Assembly: GCA_900544815.1 (NCBI GenBank)
Contig: UQWT01000059.1
Span: 1 to 12,270, forward strand
DNA: 12,270 nucleotides
Source of the DNA: an uncultured Bacteroidales bacterium
GTDB lineage: Bacteria; Bacteroidota; Bacteroidia; Bacteroidales; UBA932
Direction of reading: 5' to 3'
In this document: positions 1 to 8,397 of the stretch, one piece after another
How positions within the stretch are numbered: position 1 is the stretch's first letter
How the letters are laid out: the number at the start of each line of letters is the position of its first letter
Program-made: the position numbers and the translations under genes
The notes under the pieces: generated by a model
Database searches by the model: none
Seen by the model: the letters and a program-made list of their open reading frames with translations, nothing else
What the model was told of the DNA's origin: nothing

Positions 1-933
1 TTTTATCTCATCAAAACCTTTTCCGTAAACACCCATTACACTGCCTACAGATATAAAGGCATCCTTATCTACCTCCTTTATGAGTTTGTAAAGCAGGCTC
101 ATCTCGGTCTTTCTGGTAATTACCAAAATCACCTTATGTGGTTCTTTAGTGTACCACCCGGTACCATCCAAGAGTGTAACACCTCTGTGCAGGTCTGAAA
201 CGATCCTGTCTGCAAGCTGCGGATACTTTTTTGAGAAGATAAAGACCTGTGAACTCTGTTTTGTGCCGGCCAAGAACAGGTCTACGGTATATCCGCATGA
301 TGCAATAAGAATATAGCCGTATAATACAGTAGCTAACCTTTGCCCCCAGTTTTCTAAAACCATCTGACCTGTAGCAGGATCCAATACCTCTTTTGCAGGT
401 ATGAGCAACGATGATGCTATAATAAAGATATCCATTGTGAGGATCATTCTTCCGGGGGATATATTTCTGTATTTGTTTACCATTAAGGCTATTATATCTG
501 TACCTCCTGTACTTCCTCCTTGTGAGAAACAGATTCCTATTCCCAAGCCACTCATTACACCGCCAAAAATTCCACACAGCAACTTGCCGTTAGACATTGC
601 AAACTCCTCTATAAAGGATGGCGATATGAACTTTGGCACAAACTCCAAAAAGACAGAGGTTATGATAATTGCATAAACAGTCTTTACACCAAAGGCCTTG
701 CCTAAAACCTTTAGTGCAATCAACAGCAGTATTGTATTTATTACAAAGAATGAGATACTGACATTTATTCCAAAAGCATAATACAATACAGCCGAGATAC
801 CGGTTACCCCGCCACCAACCATATTATTTGGAATAAGGAAAACATCCCACCCCAATACATAACACAACAATCCACAAGTTATTATAAAGTAGGCCTTGAC
901 TTCCGAAAAGACAGAACTGAATTTTATAGGCAT
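1..933 (-). CDS. YitT family membrane protein (DUF161/DUF2179), C-terminus cut by window edge
   Basis: The frame is open from ATG at 931-933 to the window edge, giving 311 codons ending ...GKGFDEIK. Comparison with the neighbouring paralog suggests only about 5-15 residues are missing. The N-terminal ~220 residues form several hydrophobic segments (around 14-30, 45-75, 83-100, 118-135, 163-178 and 203-222). They carry the family signature GGSTGGTDI at 139-147, at the same residue numbers as in the paralog. The C-terminal ~90 residues form the soluble DUF2179 domain (FIFSKKYPQLADRI through AFISVGSVMGVYGKGF). Compared with the paralog there is an extra ~17-residue loop around 181-197. YitT-type proteins are inner-membrane proteins of unknown transport or sensing role, and no substrate can be read from the sequence. 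The gene lies 59 bp downstream of the paralog and has its own candidate promoter. Confidence 0.93.
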   Translation of the reverse strand, partial: MPIKFSSVFSEVKAYFIITCGLLCYVLGWDVFLIPNNMVGGGVTGISAVLYYAFGINVSISFFVINTILLLIALKVLGKAFGVKTVYAIIITSVFLEFVPKFISPSFIEEFAMSNGKLLCGIFGGVMSGLGIGICFSQGGSTGGTDIIALMVNKYRNISPGRMILTMDIFIIASSLLIPAKEVLDPATGQMVLENWGQRLATVLYGYILIASCGYTVDLFLAGTKQSSQVFIFSKKYPQLADRIVSDLHRGVTLLDGTGWYTKEPHKVILVITRKTEMSLLYKLIKEVDKDAFISVGSVMGVYGKGFDEIK

Positions 934-975
934 ATTATCTTATAATCTAATCTGTATACAATATTAATTTGTCTG

Positions 976-983
976 CAAAGATA
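976..983 (-). promoter_or_regulatory. Candidate Bacteroidota promoter (-7 box) for the left YitT gene
   Basis: On the minus strand the sequence reads TATCTTTGCAG, an exact match to the Bacteroidota -7 consensus TAnnTTTG. It sits in the 59-bp gap between the two YitT genes and would give a leader of about 35 nt. No convincing -33 TTTG is seen at the usual 19-25 bp; the nearest TTG is 27 bp upstream. The call rests on the -7 box and its position. Confidence 0.45.
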
Positions 984-992
984 TATCTAAAA

Positions 993-1907
993 TCAAATAT
1001 CCATTATTTTCAATCTAATTTTTTTCTTAATCTGCGCAAATCCGTTTCCATATACATTCATTGCAGATGTTACAGAGATAAATACATTTGGATCTATCTC
1101 TTTTGCAACGGAGGTTATCTGATCCATCTGGATTTTTCTGGCAATGACAATAAGCACCTCACTCTCCTTTTTAAGGTACCAGCCTCTTGATCTTACAGCG
1201 GTTACACCACCATGTACCCTATTTACTATTGCATCTGCAATGTCTGAATACTTCTGAGAGAATATAAGCAGCTGGACACTCTGGTTGTTTCCGGTTAAAA
1301 GCGCATCAACCATAAATGAGAACGATACCATCTGCAGGTATCCGTAAACCACATCCTGCAGTCCACGCCCCGGAAGGAAGATTATAGATCCTATAATGAT
1401 AAGATCACAATACAGAAATACTTTTCCGGGCGAAATCTCCCGGTATTTTGATATTATAAGTGCTACTATATCTGTACCACCCGTGCTTCCCCCGTTCTTA
1501 AAGACAAGCGCTATACCTATCGCACCTATCGTACCGCCTATAATCGCGTTGATGAAGACCTCCTTAATATCAGACAGATTGTTAATCCAGTCTATGTCGG
1601 GAAGAATCCTAAACAGAACAGATGCTAAAAGAAAGCTGTAGACTGTCTTAAAACCAAACCCCTTTCCAAGCACAATTGTTCCTACTATGAGCAGACCGGC
1701 GTTGATTGTAAAGTATGTATAAGCTATTGGAATTCCGGTTGCAAACTGAACAATTGTAGCAACACCGGGGAGCGCCCCGCCGGATATTCCTTTTGAACTT
1801 ACAAAGGCTATCCAGCTTGCACAGTAAAGGAACACACCAATGCTTATTATAAAGTACTCTTTTATGGTTTTAAGGACTTTTCTTTTTGCAGATATTTCAC
1901 TTGCCAT
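993..1907 (-). CDS. YitT family membrane protein (DUF161/DUF2179)
   Basis: This 304-residue protein has a complete family architecture. Residues ~15-205 hold five or six hydrophobic segments with the signature GGSTGGTDI at 139-147. Residues ~213-290 form the DUF2179 domain (LLIFSQKYSDIADAI, GGVTAVRSRGWY, FISVTSAMNVYGNGF), ending in a basic tail (KKKIRLK). The length is usual for the family. The ATG at 1905-1907 is chosen because its N-terminus aligns with that of the adjacent paralog and no other start lies nearby. It is the upstream member of a tandem pair, presumably an old duplication, since the two proteins are now clearly diverged. No Shine-Dalgarno is visible, and a TATATTTG box lies only 2 nt before the start codon. 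The molecular function of the family is unknown. Confidence 0.95.
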   Translation of the reverse strand: MASEISAKRKVLKTIKEYFIISIGVFLYCASWIAFVSSKGISGGALPGVATIVQFATGIPIAYTYFTINAGLLIVGTIVLGKGFGFKTVYSFLLASVLFRILPDIDWINNLSDIKEVFINAIIGGTIGAIGIALVFKNGGSTGGTDIVALIISKYREISPGKVFLYCDLIIIGSIIFLPGRGLQDVVYGYLQMVSFSFMVDALLTGNNQSVQLLIFSQKYSDIADAIVNRVHGGVTAVRSRGWYLKKESEVLIVIARKIQMDQITSVAKEIDPNVFISVTSAMNVYGNGFAQIKKKIRLKIMDI

Positions 1908-1909
1908 GA

Positions 1910-1917
1910 CAAATATA
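1910..1917 (-). promoter_or_regulatory. Possible -7 box directly abutting the YitT start codon
   Basis: The minus strand reads TATATTTGTCATG, so an exact TAnnTTTG match ends 2 nt before the ATG. If used, transcription would start at or within a few nt of the ATG, giving a leaderless message. No -33 element is visible at the right spacing, and AT-rich DNA makes chance matches common. Confidence is therefore low. Confidence 0.25.
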
Positions 1918-1928
1918 TTTATATAACA

Positions 1929-1966
1929 AAACCACCATACAGAATATGAACCCCGTATAGTGGTTT
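1929..1966 (-). terminator. Intrinsic terminator of leuS
   Basis: On the minus strand the 12-nt arms AAACCACTATAC and GTATGGTGGTTT pair completely, with one U-G wobble. The loop is 14 nt, and TTTTGTTAT follows, counting from the end of the right arm. The hairpin starts 33 nt after the leuS stop. It separates leuS from the YitT genes, so these are probably separate transcription units. On the plus strand the same stem has a C-A mismatch, which supports a minus-strand role. Confidence 0.8.
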
Positions 1967-1999
1967 GGTAAATCTATTTAATATAACGCCTGCACTCCT

Positions 2000-4771
2000 C
2001 TAACAAACTATGTTAATAATCTTTGACGGGACAACTATAACCTTCTTTATGGCAGCTCCGGCAAGATATTTTGCAGTGTTCTCATCTTTTCTCACTATCT
2101 CCTCTACCTCCTTAGGAGTAAGAGATTTGGCAAGATTCAGCTTGAACCTCATCTTACCGTTGAATGAGACAGGGTACTCAAAGTTGTTCTCAACCGTGTA
2201 CTCCTCTTTATATTGTGGGAAAGCAGCAAAAGAGATGCTCTCTTTATGTCCAAGCAGACTCCACAACTCCTCTGCTATGTGAGGTGCAAACGGTGAAAGA
2301 AGAATGGTAAACTGCTCAAGAACCTCACGGTTATTGCATTTTACATCCTGAAGCTCGTTAAGGGCTATCATAAATGCACTCACAGAGGTATTATATGAGA
2401 AGCTTATTATATCTGTCTCTATCTTTTTAATGAGTTTATGCAGTGTTTTAAGCTCTGCTGCAGATGGTTTTGCATCAGATACGCAGAAGTTCCCATCTTT
2501 ATCTTGGAACATCCTCCAGAATTTCTTTAGGAACCTGTGCACACCGTCTATTCCCTTGGTATCCCATGGTTTGGACTGCTCCAACGGTCCAAGGAACATC
2601 TCATAAAGGCGCAATGTATCTGCTCCATAATCGTTGCAGATATTATCCGGGTTAACAACATTGAACATAGACTTGCTCATCTTTTCAACAGCATATCCGC
2701 ATATATACTCTCCGTTCTCCAAGACAAACTCGGCTGTTGCAAATTCGGGCCTCCATTTTTTAAACGCCTCTGTATCCAATCTGTCATTGGTTACAATATT
2801 AACATCTACGTGAATCTCTGTTGTATCGTATTGGTCTTTAAGTCCGTATGAAACGAATGTATTAGTATCCTTTATTCTGTATACAAAGTTTGAACGGCCC
2901 TGTATCATTCCCTGGTTAACCAACTTTTTGAACGGCTCTTTCTCTGCAACGTAACCCAAGTCGTACAGGAACTTGTTCCAGAAACGTGAATAGATAAGGT
3001 GTCCTGTCGCATGTTCTGTTCCCCCTATATATAGGTCTACATTACGCCAGTACTCATCCTCGTCCATACCAACAAGAGCTTTGTCGTTATGAGGATCCAT
3101 ATACCTTAGGTAGTATGCACTACTGCCGGCAAATCCGGGCATTGTGCTTGTCTCCAAAGGATAACCTTTATATGTCCAATCTTTGGCTCTTGCCAATGGC
3201 GGTTCACCGGACTCCGTTGGAAGGAATTTGTCAACCTCAGGAAGGGTAAGCGGAAGATCCTCCTCCTCTACAGGTGTTGCTATCCCGTCTTTATAGTAGA
3301 TTGGGAAAGGCTCCCCCCAATATCTCTGTCTTGAGAAGATTGCATCCCTCAATCTGTAGTTTATCTGCCTGTGACCTATTCCCCTCTTCTCAACCTCATC
3401 TATTGCAGCAGGTATCGCCTCCTTTACACTCTTGCCTGTAAGGAAACCGCTGTTTATCATTATACCCTCTTTTGCATCGAAACTCTCCGTAGATACATCA
3501 CACCCTTCAATAAGTGGTATTACTGGAAGATCAAATGTTTTAGCAAAATTGTAGTCTCTGCTATCATGTGCAGGGACAGCCATAATCGCACCTGTTCCAT
3601 ACCCGGCCAAAACATATTCCGAAATCCACACCGGAACCCTCTCCTCTGTAAACGGATTTATGGCATACGAACCGGTAAAGACACCTGTCACCTTTCTCGT
3701 TTCTGCTATTCTCTCCCTCTCTGTCTTCTTTGCAGCCATTGCAAGATATTCATCTACCGCTGCCTTCTGCTCTGTTGTAGTAAGTTTTTCAACCCATTCG
3801 CTCTCGGGCGCAAGCACCATAAATGTTACCCCGAATACGGTATCTGCACGGGTTGTAAAGATTGTCATGTCATACTCGGCACCTGTAGAAGGATTCTGCA
3901 CTTTGAAAATCATCTCTGCGCCCTGCGATTTTCCAATCCAGTTTCGCTGCATCTCCTTTAGGGCATCGCTCCATTCAAGCTGATCCATATCTGCAAGAAG
4001 CCTCTCTGCATACGCAGACACCCTAAGCTGCCACTGCTTCATCTTTTTCTGAATGACAGGATAGCCTCCACGTATAGATAGACCCTCCTTTACCTCATCA
4101 TTGGCCAAGACTGTTCCCAACTTAGGACACCAGTTGACAGCTGTCTCGCCCTGATAGGCAATTCTGTATGCCATGAGTATGTCGGCCTTTTCAACGGGTG
4201 AGAAACTGTTCCAGTCATCTGCGGTAAAGGTCTTTACCTCTCCACATGCTGCATTCACATTGGCATTTCCGTGTTTGCAGAAAACGCCCTCTAACTCGGC
4301 TATAGGTTCTGCCTTCCCGGTATCTTTGTTATACCAGCTTTTGAACATCTGCAGAAATGCCCACTGCGTCCATTTATAATATTTTGGATCACAAGTTCTT
4401 ACCTCTCTATCCCAGTCATATGAGAATCCAATCTTGTCCATCTGTTTACGGTACCTTGCAATATTCTGCTCGGTTGTAACTGCAGGATGCTGACCTGTTT
4501 GAATAGCATATTGTTCTGCAGGCAATCCAAAAGCATCGTACCCCATTGGATGAAGCACGTTAAATCCTTTTAATCTTTTGAATCTGCTATAGATATCACT
4601 GGCAATATATCCTAATGGATGTCCCACATGAAGCCCTGCCCCGGAAGGATAAGGGAACATATCAAGTACATAGTATTTAGGTTTAGCAGTATCTGTCTTT
4701 ACTTTAAAAGTCTTGTTATCAGCCCAATACTGCTGCCATTTCTTCTCAATCTCGTTAAAATTATATTCCAT
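2000..4771 (-). CDS. leuS: Leucyl-tRNA synthetase (class I, with CP1 editing domain)
   Basis: This cytoplasmic enzyme charges tRNA-Leu with leucine using ATP. The HIGH motif appears as HVGH at 48-51 (context PYPSGAGLHVGHPLGY) and KMSKS lies at 697-701. The CP1 editing domain is intact: TTRADT at 306-311, where T311 matches the discriminating threonine of E. coli LeuRS (T252), and AVPAHDSRD ending at 406, whose D403 and D406 match the editing-site aspartates. The anticodon-binding and C-terminal domains follow. At 923 residues it is longer than the ~860 of E. coli. Most of the difference is an insertion at about 148-202, between QMFKSWYNK and RIAYQGETAVNWCP. The ATG at 4769-4771 gives the standard N-terminus MEYNFNEIEKKWQQYW. 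A terminator lies downstream and a promoter upstream, so it is probably transcribed alone, with possible readthrough from phoH. Confidence 0.98.
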   Translation of the reverse strand: MEYNFNEIEKKWQQYWADNKTFKVKTDTAKPKYYVLDMFPYPSGAGLHVGHPLGYIASDIYSRFKRLKGFNVLHPMGYDAFGLPAEQYAIQTGQHPAVTTEQNIARYRKQMDKIGFSYDWDREVRTCDPKYYKWTQWAFLQMFKSWYNKDTGKAEPIAELEGVFCKHGNANVNAACGEVKTFTADDWNSFSPVEKADILMAYRIAYQGETAVNWCPKLGTVLANDEVKEGLSIRGGYPVIQKKMKQWQLRVSAYAERLLADMDQLEWSDALKEMQRNWIGKSQGAEMIFKVQNPSTGAEYDMTIFTTRADTVFGVTFMVLAPESEWVEKLTTTEQKAAVDEYLAMAAKKTERERIAETRKVTGVFTGSYAINPFTEERVPVWISEYVLAGYGTGAIMAVPAHDSRDYNFAKTFDLPVIPLIEGCDVSTESFDAKEGIMINSGFLTGKSVKEAIPAAIDEVEKRGIGHRQINYRLRDAIFSRQRYWGEPFPIYYKDGIATPVEEEDLPLTLPEVDKFLPTESGEPPLARAKDWTYKGYPLETSTMPGFAGSSAYYLRYMDPHNDKALVGMDEDEYWRNVDLYIGGTEHATGHLIYSRFWNKFLYDLGYVAEKEPFKKLVNQGMIQGRSNFVYRIKDTNTFVSYGLKDQYDTTEIHVDVNIVTNDRLDTEAFKKWRPEFATAEFVLENGEYICGYAVEKMSKSMFNVVNPDNICNDYGADTLRLYEMFLGPLEQSKPWDTKGIDGVHRFLKKFWRMFQDKDGNFCVSDAKPSAAELKTLHKLIKKIETDIISFSYNTSVSAFMIALNELQDVKCNNREVLEQFTILLSPFAPHIAEELWSLLGHKESISFAAFPQYKEEYTVENNFEYPVSFNGKMRFKLNLAKSLTPKEVEEIVRKDENTAKYLAGAAIKKVIVVPSKIINIVC

Positions 4772-4822
4772 TTTCTATTGTGTCGTAGAAGTAATAAGTT
4801 TTATAGTTTTTGGTAAATCGCG

Positions 4823-4830
4823 CAAAATTA
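4823..4830 (-). promoter_or_regulatory. Candidate leuS promoter (-7 box)
   Basis: In the 94-bp gap between phoH and leuS the minus strand reads TAATTTTGCGC, an exact TAnnTTTG match. Transcription would begin near 4816-4820, leaving a leader of about 45-50 nt, too short for a T-box. Just upstream, an all-A/T 8-bp hairpin at 4832-4851 (CTTTTTTA/TAAAAAAG) may be a weak phoH terminator or just an AT-rich upstream element. No clear -33 TTTG is seen. Confidence 0.5.
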
Positions 4831-4865
4831 ACTTTTTTATTATTAAAAAAGGAATTATTGTAAAG

Positions 4866-5870
4866 TTATTCCTTTGCCTCAAAAGCTTTTACTATCTTCC
4901 CGACAAGTGGATGTCTTACAATATCCTCTTTAGTAAAGTTTGTAACGGCCACTCCAGGAATATCCCTAACAATCTCCACACACTTGGACAGGCCAGAATC
5001 CTCTCTATTGGGAAGATCTATCTGTGTAGCATCCCCTGTTACAATAAATTTTGAATGATTTCCCATTCTTGTAAGGAACATCCTCAACTGCCCTAAATTG
5101 GTATTCTGCGCCTCATCCAATATAACAAATGCGTTTTCCAATGTCCTTCCCCTCATATATGCAAGCGGGGCTATCTGAATGGTACCGTCCTCCATATAAA
5201 GTTTAAGTTTCTGAGGCTGAATCATATCTATAAGGGCATCATACAGCGGTTGCAGGTATGGGTCTAATTTATCCTTTAGATCGCCGGGCAGGAAGCCCAA
5301 TTTTTCCCCGGCCTCCACCGCAGGGCGGGTAAGTACAAGTCTTTTTACCTCCCTGTTTTTGAGCGCCCTTACAGCAAGCGCTATGGCCGTATATGTTTTT
5401 CCGGATCCGGCCGGCCCAAGGGCAAATATAAGATCGTTGTTATAGTAATCGTCTACCAATTTTTTCTGGTTTTTGGTTCTGGCATATATGGCCCTTCCGT
5501 CGCTGCCATAAACAATTACACTGCTAAGGTCATCGTTTACAGCATCATCTCCGCTATATTTGGCTGCAGGTACAGACTCCCTATCTGACACAAACGTAAC
5601 CCTTCTGCCGGTCTGTACAACACTTTTCTCAATGGAATCCACATCATCCATATCCAACTTACGCTTCTTCATTCTCTTAGCAACCAACTCGTTAATAGCC
5701 GTCTCAAAATGAGAAATATCTGCATAGCCCCCTTTAAGCATTATCCTGTTACCTCTTGCTACTACCTTCAGCTGAGGAAAGTTCTCTTTAAGTCTCTCTA
5801 GGAATCTGTCATTCACGCCATAAATTTCAACCGGGTCAATCGCCTCCAATTCAATTGTCTTCTCTGCCAT
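4866..5870 (-). CDS. PhoH-family P-loop ATPase (PhoH/PhoL, YbeZ-like)
   Basis: This 334-residue cytoplasmic ATPase has a small KH-like N-terminal region (about 10-65), a charged linker, then the PhoH core. Walker A is GPAGSGKT at 152-159, followed by the family motif TRPAVEAGEKLGFLPG at 181-196. Walker B is VILDEAQN at 249-256, the sensor-like motif is TGDATQID at 278-285, and a DIVRHPLV segment lies at 316-323. PhoH/PhoL proteins are linked to RNA metabolism and in many bacteria work with, or sit beside, the endonuclease YbeY. No ybeY is present in this window. The start codon overlaps the stop of the upstream CapA gene by one nucleotide (TAATG), which suggests translational coupling. No Shine-Dalgarno is seen. 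The exact biochemical role is not established, but family assignment is secure. Confidence 0.95.
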   Translation of the reverse strand: MAEKTIELEAIDPVEIYGVNDRFLERLKENFPQLKVVARGNRIMLKGGYADISHFETAINELVAKRMKKRKLDMDDVDSIEKSVVQTGRRVTFVSDRESVPAAKYSGDDAVNDDLSSVIVYGSDGRAIYARTKNQKKLVDDYYNNDLIFALGPAGSGKTYTAIALAVRALKNREVKRLVLTRPAVEAGEKLGFLPGDLKDKLDPYLQPLYDALIDMIQPQKLKLYMEDGTIQIAPLAYMRGRTLENAFVILDEAQNTNLGQLRMFLTRMGNHSKFIVTGDATQIDLPNREDSGLSKCVEIVRDIPGVAVTNFTKEDIVRHPLVGKIVKAFEAKE

Positions 5871-7024
5871 TATCTAATATTTATATTCTGTTTTGCTCGT
5901 TTCATCTTATCTACAGCACCTTTTACCATACCCTCATCTGCACCGCTATATGGTTTATACACACCATCTGTCACGCCATCCACCGGAACAACTGTAAATC
6001 CCTGTTCAAACTCCCCTGCCTTAAAACACCATAAATAGCTCCACCGCGGTTCCAGCATCCTTACCCTGCCTGTTATTCGCTCCTTTATAACTCTTATTGA
6101 GACTATCATAGCCATTCTGGTAAGATCCGGCGTATTCTGGTTAGAGACAAAGTTGCCTAAAGAGTAAAAAACCGCATTCTGCAATGAGTTGTCGGGATAA
6201 TAATTAATCTCATAATCCTGCGGGACATGCGGATGCCCCCCTATTACAATATCAACACCACTTCTTAACAGCATAGCAGCCCATCTGCGCTGAGTTTTAT
6301 TTGCCTTATACTCATATTCGTTCCCCCAGTGCGGCACCGCAATTATAATATCCGATCCTGCAGACTTTGCCATCTCAACAGCCCCTATAACCTTTACCGA
6401 ATCCATCCTGTTAACAAAGAACGGTTTATCCACACGGTTACCATTGGTGCCATAAGTAAAATTCACAAAAGCCACCTTAACACCCTTTACCACCTTTATA
6501 TAAGGCATATATGGAACACTGTCCCTACAAACCCCTATATACGGGTATCCCTTTCCTTCATAGTATGACAGAGTTTTCTCCAATCCTTGCCTGCCGTGGT
6601 CCGCAATATGGTTATTTGCCGTAAAGAACAGATTCACACCATTTTCATGCGCTGCATCGGCAATAGAGTATGGAGCCCTGAAGAGCGGATACCCCATATA
6701 TGGTGCATCGCCCAAAGTAAACTCCATATTCACTGCCGCAATGTCCGATGAGCGGAAAAGATCCCTTACGTACTTGAATGTATGGGAATAGTCAAACTCC
6801 TTGCCGTCTGCCTCTCCAAGTCTCTTTGCAGAATTTATCTGAGGTGCATGCTGCATTAAATCCCCTGCAACAGTGATTGTTACGGTATCGCAACCGGAGA
6901 ACGGAAAGGTAACGCGCGGTTTAAGCTGTGCGTATGCGGCATTGCCAAGAAAACCTCCGCCAAAAAAAACCACGCCAAAAAGCGCACTGCAAAAAACAAG
7001 GACACCTATAAAGAATTTTTTCAT
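5870..7024 (-). CDS. Secreted CapA-family protein (PGA_cap, metallophosphatase fold)
   Basis: This 384-residue protein has a Sec signal peptide (MKKFF then a hydrophobic stretch to ~30) with likely cleavage after AYA at 30-32, so it acts outside the cytoplasmic membrane. The CapA/PGA_cap fold follows: TVAGDLMQH (D55), AVNMEFTLG (97-105), TANNHIADHG (135-144), PHWGNEY (231-237), GGHPHVPQDYE (262-272) and FYSLGNFVSNQ (286-296). D55, N138, H139, H232, H264 and H266 are the likely metal-binding residues of the calcineurin-like site. CapA itself supports poly-gamma-glutamate capsule export, but no capB, capC or other capsule gene is present, so a poly-gamma-glutamate role should not be assumed. 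It lies 10 bp after the DUF389 gene and overlaps phoH by 1 nt. The ATG at 7022-7024 directly precedes the signal peptide and has a short GGA just upstream. Confidence 0.92.
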   Translation of the reverse strand: MKKFFIGVLVFCSALFGVVFFGGGFLGNAAYAQLKPRVTFPFSGCDTVTITVAGDLMQHAPQINSAKRLGEADGKEFDYSHTFKYVRDLFRSSDIAAVNMEFTLGDAPYMGYPLFRAPYSIADAAHENGVNLFFTANNHIADHGRQGLEKTLSYYEGKGYPYIGVCRDSVPYMPYIKVVKGVKVAFVNFTYGTNGNRVDKPFFVNRMDSVKVIGAVEMAKSAGSDIIIAVPHWGNEYEYKANKTQRRWAAMLLRSGVDIVIGGHPHVPQDYEINYYPDNSLQNAVFYSLGNFVSNQNTPDLTRMAMIVSIRVIKERITGRVRMLEPRWSYLWCFKAGEFEQGFTVVPVDGVTDGVYKPYSGADEGMVKGAVDKMKRAKQNINIR

Positions 7025-7034
7025 TCCGTGCAGT

Positions 7035-8366
7035 CTATTCCGCTATTACCCTTAAATCCTTTACATCTAACCTTACAGCTAACCATATTTTTAGTCTCGA
7101 CAACTGCTCCTGTGAGAGCCTGTTACTGAATTTTACAATAGCTATTGTCTCCTCATGCACATCATCACCCTTGCAAAAACTTCCCGTTGACAGCGAAAGC
7201 GAAACAAGATTAGGATACTGCGCCGCAATCTCTTTTGCAATCTGCTTGATTGGAAACTCCTTGCTTTTATAGCGGCTCAGTTCAGACTCCAATTGCAAGA
7301 TTGTAGTCTCCCTCTTGCTTATCTCCTGTTCACTCTGTTCGAAAATAGTCTGTACAACCTCCTTACTTGAACTGTTATCTTTGACAGCCGTAGTTGTCTG
7401 GTTTATCCTAAGTTGCTCCTTACCAATGTTGAATTTGTCTAACTGTTCGTACAGATGAGACCTCTCCCTTGTACTAAGTGGCTCACCCGCCACAGATATT
7501 GTGAGGACAGACTGTTTCCCGGCAGTATGTTTTATTGAATAGTCATAAATATATGAATTGTCAAAATTCTTGTTGGCAGCAACAAACTCCTTTGCATTCT
7601 GGTTGAATCTGTTCTCCTTTATCATTATCACAGCTGTATAGACACTTGGAATTATGAGTATTATGGTACATATTGTCATAATCCTGTGTACACGTTTCTG
7701 CTTTGCCTCATCTGCAATCCTAATCATAGGGAAATGAAGATACCTTACGGTAATGAACGTTGCAAGAGCAATAAAGATAGAATTTATAAGATACAGATAT
7801 ATAGCACCTAAGAAAAATGTAACACTCCCATTTGCCAACCCGTAACCTGCAGTACAAAGTGGAGGCATGAGAGCAGTAGCAATGGCAGCACCGGCAATTA
7901 TGCTACCCTTCTCCTTAAGACACACAGCCATTATGACCGCAAAACCACCAAAAAGAGCAATAAGCACATCATACATAGTAGGATTGGTTCTGGCCAAAAG
8001 CTCCGTGGGGTTATCCAAATCCAACGGCGACACAAAAAAGTATATGGCAGACACCATTATACTTGCAACCGTCATAACCAAAAGGTTTCCAAATGATCTC
8101 TTTAGAAGATAGCTATCATTTATGCCCAATGCCATCCCTATTCCCATTATAGGCCCCATAAGCGGCGATATAAGCATTGCGCCAATGACTACAGGAATAG
8201 AGTTTACATTCAGCCCCACACTCGCCACCGCTATAGCAAATATTAGTATCCAAATATTTGCCCCCTTAAACTCTATGTTAGACTTTATGAAATTTTGGGC
8301 AGCCTCAATATTAATATCCTTGTTTACGCTTGTCCTAACCTTTATCCTTTTAAGTAGTGTTGTCAT
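7035..8366 (-). CDS. DUF389 (TIGR00271-like) integral membrane protein with C-terminal coiled coil
   Basis: I place the start at ATG 8364-8366 (443 residues). The frame stays open 18 codons further to a TTG at 8418-8420, but that TTG lies inside the -7 promoter box, so it cannot be in the message. About seven membrane segments fall at residues ~36-54, 57-80, 94-113, 133-150, 155-175, 183-206 and 231-248. DUF389 hallmark motifs are GAMLISPLMGPIMGIGMA (62-79) and the GAAIATALMPPLCTAGYG segment (159-176). The C-terminal ~190 residues are soluble, with a predicted heptad-rich stretch at about 336-367 (EVVQTIFEQSEQEISKRE onwards) and a final alpha/beta segment. It is the first gene of an operon with capA and phoH. 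The function of DUF389 proteins is unknown and no substrate can be inferred. Confidence 0.92.
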   Translation of the reverse strand: MTTLLKRIKVRTSVNKDINIEAAQNFIKSNIEFKGANIWILIFAIAVASVGLNVNSIPVVIGAMLISPLMGPIMGIGMALGINDSYLLKRSFGNLLVMTVASIMVSAIYFFVSPLDLDNPTELLARTNPTMYDVLIALFGGFAVIMAVCLKEKGSIIAGAAIATALMPPLCTAGYGLANGSVTFFLGAIYLYLINSIFIALATFITVRYLHFPMIRIADEAKQKRVHRIMTICTIILIIPSVYTAVIMIKENRFNQNAKEFVAANKNFDNSYIYDYSIKHTAGKQSVLTISVAGEPLSTRERSHLYEQLDKFNIGKEQLRINQTTTAVKDNSSSKEVVQTIFEQSEQEISKRETTILQLESELSRYKSKEFPIKQIAKEIAAQYPNLVSLSLSTGSFCKGDDVHEETIAIVKFSNRLSQEQLSRLKIWLAVRLDVKDLRVIAE

Positions 8367-8397
8367 ACCAACAAATTTTAGTACAAAACTCCCTTTT

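Noticed and set aside
3371..3961. A 196-residue plus-strand frame inside leuS
   Set aside because: It is antisense to a complete, motif-verified synthetase, is rich in Cys, His and Tyr in the way reverse-frame shadows are, and shows no domain.
4772..4822. T-box or other riboswitch upstream of leuS
   Set aside because: The leader predicted from the TAATTTTG box is under ~50 nt, too short, and no T-box sequence or specifier stem is seen.
5870..7024. Capsule (poly-gamma-glutamate) locus
   Set aside because: Only the CapA-like protein is present; no capB, capC, ligase or glycosyltransferase gene lies in the window.
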